A DNA stretch of 19,264 nt from Gemmatimonadota bacterium (GTDB lineage: Bacteria; Gemmatimonadota; Gemmatimonadetes; Longimicrobiales; Longimicrobiaceae): NCBI GenBank assembly GCA_019348475.1, contig JAHWJJ010000019.1, forward strand, positions 1 through 19,264. Reading direction: 5' to 3'. The notes beneath the pieces were generated by a model. That model was not told the DNA's origin and did no database searches. It was given only the letters and a program-made list of their open reading frames with translations. Below, piece after piece: positions 16,157 through 19,264 of this stretch. The stretch's first letter is position 1; every line of letters begins with the position of its first letter. Position numbers and translations under genes: made by a program.

Positions 16157-16474
16157 ATGCCCAAGCGCAACCTGGACCCCGGCTTCGACCCGGAAGAGAT
16201 CGAGAACGACGACCCGCTCGGCGAGCAGATGTTCGCCGAGGGCGGCTTCGAGGACGCGCCGGACGGCGGCCCCGCCTTCTCGGCGCCGGGGCTGGAAGAA
16301 GAGGACAAGCGCCCCGGCGGCCACGGGCAAAAGGTGGCCGGCGTGCCCGAAGACCAGCAGCGCGTCGTCAACTCGCCCAGCGAGCAGCGGCCGGACTCGG
16401 AAGGGATCGTGGTGCACGAACGGGGCGGCGAGAGCAAGGGCGACCCGGCCGTCGGCGGGACCCGGCCGGACTGA
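16157..16474 (+). CDS. Small acidic disordered protein
   Basis: The product is 105 residues, rich in Glu, Asp, Gly and Pro (for example DPGFDPEEIENDDP, GLEEEDKRPGG), with no membrane helix, cysteine or recognisable domain. It is probably soluble and disordered. ATG 16157 follows GGAGGAAG at about 11 bases, somewhat long spacing. Located 37 bases after the Gly/Arg-rich gene and followed immediately by a heptamer repeat and a terminator, it closes a two-gene unit. The function is unknown; small acidic proteins of this type are often stress-linked, but that is not shown. Confidence 0.7.
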   Translation: MPKRNLDPGFDPEEIENDDPLGEQMFAEGGFEDAPDGGPAFSAPGLEEEDKRPGGHGQKVAGVPEDQQRVVNSPSEQRPDSEGIVVHERGGESKGDPAVGGTRPD

Positions 16475-16511
16475 GGGAATAGGGAACAGGGAACAGGGAA
16501 CAGGGAACAGG
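16475..16511. repeat. Heptamer tandem repeat (GGGAATA/GGGAACA)
   Basis: One GGGAATA unit is followed by four GGGAACA units, starting at the first base after the stop codon at 16474. It is the same family, on the opposite strand, as the array at 146. Confidence 0.9.
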
Positions 16512-16545
16512 CTGCGCCTCGAATGGCGCGCTGCAGCCTGGCCTT

Positions 16546-16582
16546 GAGAAGCCCCGCGGCACCTGCGGGGCTTCTCGCGTTT
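16546..16582 (+). terminator. Intrinsic terminator before nth
   Basis: GAGAAGCCCCGC (16546-16557) pairs perfectly over 12 bp with GCGGGGCTTCTC (16565-16576) around a 7-base loop, followed by GCGTTTC. It ends the two-gene unit that finishes at 16474. Confidence 0.75.
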
Positions 16583-16631
16583 CCCGCGGGGCTCGGCCTA
16601 CCTCGGAGCCGAGGCGGAGGTCGCGGCGCCG

Positions 16632-16660
16632 TTGCCGGTGGCACCGTGGCGCCGTAATCT
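16632..16660 (+). promoter_or_regulatory. Possible promoter of nth
   Basis: TTGCCG (16632-16637) and TAATCT (16655-16660) are spaced by exactly 17 bases, just after the terminator and 33 bases before the nth ATG. Initiation near 16667 would give a leader of about 27 bases with no evident Shine-Dalgarno. Confidence 0.35.
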
Positions 16661-16693
16661 CCCCGCTCGCAGTTCACTCCGCCCACTTCACGA

Positions 16694-17371
16694 ATGGCCC
16701 ACGTGTCCGACAAGCTGCCGTTCGATGTGGCGGACATGATGCGGCGCATCCGCAAGGCGGTGGAGCCGTTCCCGAAGGCCGCCATGTTCGAGCTGGCGGA
16801 GCGCGGCTTCCGGACGCCGTTCCAGCAGCTGGTGGCGTGCATCATCTCCATCCGCACCACCGACGAGGTGATGCTGCCCACGGCAATCGCCCTGTTCGCG
16901 CGCGCCTCCACACCCGCGCAGATGGCGCGGCTCACCGTGGACCAGATCGACGCGCTCATCCGCACCTGCGCGTTCCACTACGGCAAAGCGGGGCAGATCA
17001 GGGAGATCGCGGAGCGGCTGGTGGCCGAGCACGGCGGCGAACTGGGGTGCGACGAGGCGTTGATGCTGTCCTTCCGCGGCGTGGGTCCCAAGTGCACCAA
17101 CCTGGTGATGGGGGTCGCTTGCGGCGAGGCGCGGATCGGCGTGGACGTCCACGTGCACCGCGTCACCAACCGCTGGGGCTACGTCGCCGCGCCCACGCCG
17201 CAAGCCACCGTGGCGGCGCTCGTGCAGGTGCTGCCGAAACGCTACTGGGTGGAGATCAACCGGCTGCTGGTGCCCTTCGGCAAACACGTCTGTACCGGCC
17301 GTCTGCCCAGGTGCAGCACCTGCCCCGTCCTCCCCTACTGCCGCCAGGTCGGCGTGACGAAGCACAGGTGA
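16694..17371 (+). CDS. nth: Endonuclease III-type DNA glycosylase
   Basis: This base-excision repair enzyme removes oxidised pyrimidines and cuts the strand by beta-elimination. The product is 225 residues, normal for Nth. The helix-hairpin-helix reads FRGVGPKCTNLV with catalytic Lys133, and VDVHVHRVTNR carries the catalytic Asp151. Four cysteines at 200, 207, 210 and 216 (C-x6-C-x2-C-x5-C) form the 4Fe-4S cluster loop. The early motif is IISIRTTDE where E. coli has LLSAQATDK, so the base-gap Gln is replaced by Arg. The ATG at 16694 is the only reasonable start; no ribosome site is visible. A reading frame of equal length on the opposite strand is its shadow. An octamer repeat starts 4 bases after the stop. 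Confidence 0.95.
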   Translation: MAHVSDKLPFDVADMMRRIRKAVEPFPKAAMFELAERGFRTPFQQLVACIISIRTTDEVMLPTAIALFARASTPAQMARLTVDQIDALIRTCAFHYGKAGQIREIAERLVAEHGGELGCDEALMLSFRGVGPKCTNLVMGVACGEARIGVDVHVHRVTNRWGYVAAPTPQATVAALVQVLPKRYWVEINRLLVPFGKHVCTGRLPRCSTCPVLPYCRQVGVTKHR

Positions 17372-17375
17372 AGAA

Positions 17376-17415
17376 GTGCGTGAGTGCGTGAGTGCGTGAG
17401 TGCGGAAGTGCGGGG
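17376..17415. repeat. Octamer tandem repeat (GTGCGTGA), five units
   Basis: Three exact GTGCGTGA units are followed by GTGCGGAA and GTGCGGGG. It begins 4 bases after the nth stop codon, matching the other arrays in lying right beside a gene end. Confidence 0.9.
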
Positions 17416-17485
17416 GTCAGTCATCGAGGGCGGGGTTTCGATCTGACGAGTCGTAGTCGATGACGCTGGCCGTCGGGAGCAGGTG

Positions 17486-17528
17486 AAGCCCCGTTCGGCG
17501 ACGCGTCAGCGGCGCCGAGATGGGGCTT
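17486..17528. terminator. Two-part hairpin downstream of nth
   Basis: AAGCCCC (17486-17492) pairs with GGGGCTT (17522-17528), and inside it TCGGCG (17495-17500) pairs with CGCCGA (17514-17519). It lies between convergent genes (nth and the 69-residue gene) and could stop transcripts from both sides, though neither tail is T-rich. Confidence 0.4.
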
Positions 17529-17540
17529 GTGGCAGTTCCA

Positions 17541-17575
17541 GCGGGCGGCTTCAGCCGTCCGTTTCAGCCGCCCGC
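17541..17575 (-). terminator. Inverted repeat overlapping the 17564 stop codon
   Basis: GCGGGCGGCT (17541-17550) and AGCCGCCCGC (17566-17575) form a perfect 10-bp stem. The arm at 17566-17575 is the last codons of the minus-strand gene, so the stop lies within the structure. There is no T-run, so it may be a transcript-end or stability element. Confidence 0.4.
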
Positions 17576-17773
17576 CGACCGCTCCTCGCGCGGGTGGCCG
17601 TGGCCCTGGTTCTTCGACTCGCCGGTGGCGTCCGCGTCGCGGTTGGTGCCGCGGGTGCCGCGCTCGCTCGCGCCGAACTCCGCGCCTTCGTTGTTCTCCC
17701 CCTGCGTTCCCTCCGGCGTGTTGCCGGTTGTTACGCCGCCGGGACGCTGGTGGGTGGTCTTCAGATCCGACAT
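17564..17773 (-). CDS. Small hydrophilic disordered protein (69 residues)
   Basis: The product is rich in Gly, Thr, Asn, Glu and Arg (TTGNTPEGTQGENNEGAEFG; DADATGESKNQGHG) with almost no hydrophobic residues, cysteine or membrane helix. This composition resembles small hydrophilic stress-induced proteins, but no named family motif is certain. ATG 17773 is supported by a very good ribosome site (AGGAG, 7 bases upstream). Longer frames upstream of this ATG lack protein-like composition. It diverges from the SWIM-finger gene across about 410 bases. Confidence 0.7.
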   Translation of the reverse strand: MSDLKTTHQRPGGVTTGNTPEGTQGENNEGAEFGASERGTRGTNRDADATGESKNQGHGHPREERSAGG

Positions 17774-18050
17774 GCTCCTTCTCCTGATCGGGTGCGTACG
17801 GCCATTTCCCTCGCCGTCCGGACCCGGCTGAAGGCGCAAGACCCGTTCCGGCAACGGGATGGAGGGCCCCGCCCCACCACCTGATGGAGATCCGCCCGTT
17901 CCGCGACAGCATCGATCTTGCGTATCGTTCTTCCCGGTGACGCGAGCGCGACAAGGGTGTTGCGCGACCCGTGCACCACGCATAGTTTCGGAAGTGGAGC
18001 CGCGCGACCCGGGCAGCCCGACAAGGCGGACTGCCCCGTGCCCGGCGGTC
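17774..18050. other. Divergent intergenic region with no recognised gene
   Basis: This stretch separates the small hydrophilic gene (minus) from the SWIM leader (plus). Reading frames cross it but none looks like protein. It should hold both promoters; a weak TTGCGC near 17958 with TAGTTT about 17 bases on is the only pair I can point to, and it is poor. Confidence 0.4.
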
Positions 18051-18157
18051 AGGAAAGGAGGTGGGCCCTTGAAATTTTGCGACCTCGTTCAGGACCCCGC
18101 CCGCGACGCTCCGCTTTCGGAACGCCCCTGCAGCACGCATGCTGCGCGGGCGTTTTT
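18051..18157 (+). promoter_or_regulatory. Candidate leader with strong SD and terminator ahead of SWIM gene
   Basis: AAAGGAGGTG (18054-18063) is a ten-base match to the complement of the usual 16S 3' end. TTG at 18069 follows at ideal spacing and opens a 44-codon frame that runs through the terminator at 18121 and overlaps the SWIM start, ending at 18203. Either the region encodes a small RNA ending at the terminator, or it is a leader in which translation affects whether transcription reaches the SWIM gene. The regulatory reading is inference. Confidence 0.4.
18121..18157 (+). terminator. Intrinsic terminator 28 bases before SWIM gene
   Basis: AACGCCC (18121-18127) pairs with GGGCGTT (18148-18154), and inside it GCAGCA pairs with TGCTGC around a 4-base loop; the stem runs into five T's (18153-18157). 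This is the best-formed terminator of the window. It lies upstream of a gene on the same strand, with no identified + strand gene just before it. Confidence 0.85.
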
Positions 18158-18184
18158 CGTTTCCCGTCTTCGCAGGAGGGTGAC

Positions 18185-18427
18185 ATGCTCGATTCCGGGA
18201 TGATCAACAAGATCCAGAAGGCCAAGGACTACGCCTCGGAACCCGAGCGCATCCACTTTCAGAAGCTGGAAGTGGAGTTCGATGGGCGCAACGGCAATCA
18301 CAACGTGGGGTTCGAGGACGGCCAGTGGCATTGCGACTGCGATTACTTCAAGCACCACCACACCTGCAGCCACACCATGGCCATGGAGCGCGTGCTGGGC
18401 GTGATGGCACCCGCGGAGGTCGCCTGA
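18185..18427 (+). CDS. Stand-alone SWIM zinc-finger protein
   Basis: The product is 80 residues. Residues about 48-64 read WHCDCDYFKHHHTCSHT, the SWIM pattern C-x-C-x(n)-C-x-H, which binds one zinc and mediates DNA or protein contacts. The N-terminal half (INKIQKAKDYASEPERIHFQ then LEVEFDGRNGNHNVGFEDG) gives a helix and a beta hairpin, typical of small SWIM proteins in which the finger is the entire domain. ATG 18185 has AGGAGG about 6 bases upstream. A GC-rich hairpin (18450-18469) and a terminator (18485) follow. No neighbour tells its role; larger SWIM proteins include transposases, SNF2 ATPases and recombination factors. Confidence 0.9.
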   Translation: MLDSGMINKIQKAKDYASEPERIHFQKLEVEFDGRNGNHNVGFEDGQWHCDCDYFKHHHTCSHTMAMERVLGVMAPAEVA

Positions 18428-18449
18428 GACTGGCGGCCTGACACGCACC

Positions 18450-18469
18450 CCCGCCGGCCCTCCGGCGGG
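18450..18469 (+). terminator. GC-rich hairpin after SWIM gene
   Basis: CCCGCCGG and CCGGCGGG form a perfect 8-bp stem with a 4-base loop, 22 bases after the stop. There is no T-run; it may act together with the stronger hairpin at 18485. Confidence 0.5.
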
Positions 18470-18484
18470 CGCCTCGCAACGCAA

Positions 18485-18525
18485 GATCGCCGCGGGAGAG
18501 CAACCTCTCCGCGGCGATCGTGTTT
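18485..18525. terminator. Bidirectional terminator between SWIM gene and DUF2335 gene
   Basis: GATCGCCGCGG (18485-18495) pairs with CCGCGGCGATC (18509-18519), with AGAG/CTCT continuing the stem past one bulged G and a 4-base loop. The + tail is GTGTTTC and the minus tail TTGCGTTG, so it can serve both convergent genes. Confidence 0.8.
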
Positions 18526-18576
18526 CGGGGATGATGTGCGTCGTTCATCCCTCGGCGCAGGGTGCCAGCGCGCGTC

Positions 18577-19083
18577 TTACTCTCGCGGCGGCTGCGGCGC
18601 CGCTTTTGAACGGCCGAGGATGAACGCGGATACGAGGGCTACCACATCCAAGCCAAAAATGATCGTGCCTTCGACTCCGTGGCCGGATGCCACAAGGTAG
18701 ATACCGCAGCCAAACCCCACGAGCGCAATGAGAAGAGCGCACGCCAGGCCCAGCCGCTCGCTCACGATCGCCGCATCCAGTTCCCTGGTCGCAAGCGCCT
18801 GATCCCTTTGCTCCATCCTGCGGCGGTGCGCTGCTTGCGCCTGGAACTCGGCAAGGATGATCGCCGGAGCCTCCGGGTGGGCTTCTGCGTAGTGAACGAG
18901 TTCTTCCGCATCCGGAATGGGACCTTTGCGGAGTTCGAACGACGCGGTCTGGGTGATTCTGGTTGCGGCGGTTGTAGTCACAGAAGCGGGGCGCGACTGT
19001 TCGCCACGCCCCGGCATCTCGTGCTCCTGGTGGGGAACAGCAACCTGCCCCCCGCGTCTGCCCTTCTTTCGACGGTCAGGCAT
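18577..19083 (-). CDS. DUF2335-like membrane protein
   Basis: The product is 168 residues. After a basic, polar N-terminus (about 1-45) comes FELRKGPIPDAEELVHYAEAHPEAPAIILAEFQAQAAHRRRMEQ: the G-P-(I/L)-P, Y-x5-P and E-x-Q-x2-H-R pattern of DUF2335. Two hydrophobic helices follow (about 111-132 and 137-158) with a short Gly-rich turn, then a short charged tail. The family is a predicted membrane protein of unknown function, often seen in accessory and phage-derived regions. The ATG at 19083 lies inside the end of the upstream gene (8-base overlap), so the two are coupled. Confidence 0.82.
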   Translation of the reverse strand: MPDRRKKGRRGGQVAVPHQEHEMPGRGEQSRPASVTTTAATRITQTASFELRKGPIPDAEELVHYAEAHPEAPAIILAEFQAQAAHRRRMEQRDQALATRELDAAIVSERLGLACALLIALVGFGCGIYLVASGHGVEGTIIFGLDVVALVSAFILGRSKAAPQPPRE

Positions 19084-19264
19084 CCTTTGTGTGGCTTCGC
19101 TTCACACGCTCGTACGCATCGCTCAGGTCGTGGAACACAGCATTCCAGTCAGACGCCGTTGCCGCGTGGTCCGAGCGATTCCAACTGCCTCCGAACGCAT
19201 ATCGTCCATCGATTGCGCGACGGAGATCCAGCGCTCGCCCGAAGCCGCGGAAAGCGTACTTTGC
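19076..19264 (-). CDS. 3' end of an unidentified gene, cut by the window edge
   Basis: Reading the minus strand from base 19264 gives 62 open codons to a TGA at 19078-19076. The fragment holds FRGFGRALDLRRAID, then FGGSWNRSDHAATASDWNAV and FHDLSDAYERVKRSH: protein-like, with balanced composition and aromatic residues. Its last bases overlap the DUF2335 start by 8 bases, which supports true coding in this frame. I do not recognise the family from this piece, and its 5' end is outside the window. Confidence 0.65.
   Translation of the reverse strand, partial: AKYAFRGFGRALDLRRAIDGRYAFGGSWNRSDHAATASDWNAVFHDLSDAYERVKRSHTKDA

Noticed and set aside
16688..17365. 225-codon minus-strand frame opposite nth
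   Set aside because: It is the mirror of a confidently identified endonuclease III; His/Gly/Arg-rich composition is typical of antisense frames in high-GC DNA.
17421..18140. 239-codon minus-strand frame across the divergent region
   Set aside because: Arg-rich, crosses the 69-residue gene in another frame and the SWIM leader; no domain pattern.

Overview
The window is high-GC bacterial chromosomal DNA with densely packed housekeeping genes, small accessory genes and short intergenic repeats. There is no rRNA or tRNA, no CRISPR array and no intact mobile element. The mix of genes and the many short tandem repeats would suit a Gemmatimonadota (Longimicrobium-like) soil bacterium; this is inference from gene content and composition, and I could not check it by search.

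Layout. (1) 1-2031: a small membrane-anchored protein on the + strand faces three minus-strand genes: a GatB/YqeY-domain protein, then a tight pair made of a HEPN-fold protein and a 79-residue basic/beta-rich protein. (2) 2032-2517: a decayed fragment of an ABC-transporter ATPase and a terminator. (3) 4556-2518 (minus): an overlapping operon yggS - divIVA-like - purine nucleoside phosphorylase. (4) 4788-6302 (+): a 504-residue lipoprotein with a CARDB-like domain. (5) 12591-6707 (minus): tilS - hpt - ftsH - folP - cdaA, which joins tRNA-lysidine synthesis, purine salvage, membrane proteolysis, folate synthesis and c-di-AMP synthesis. A repeat-laden junction with a terminator-like hairpin sits between ftsH and folP. 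(6) 15478-12830 (minus): a membrane zinc-ribbon protein, a conserved hypothetical protein, a glycerophosphodiester phosphodiesterase and a BON-domain protein. (7) 15595-17371 (+): two low-complexity hydrophilic proteins and an endonuclease III. (8) 17564-18427: a 69-residue disordered protein (minus) diverges from a stand-alone 80-residue SWIM zinc-finger protein (+), whose leader carries a strong Shine-Dalgarno sequence and an intrinsic terminator. (9) 18577-19264 (minus): a DUF2335-like membrane protein overlaps the 3' end of a gene that is cut by the window edge.

The parts I consider least ordinary are the HEPN pair, the leader/terminator ahead of the SWIM gene, the ftsH-folP junction where a dispersed repeat is read as FolP N-terminus, the family of 7- and 8-base tandem repeats beside gene ends, and an Asp in place of the base-reading Asn in the nucleoside phosphorylase. 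No complete new system is proven here; the HEPN pair is the best candidate.
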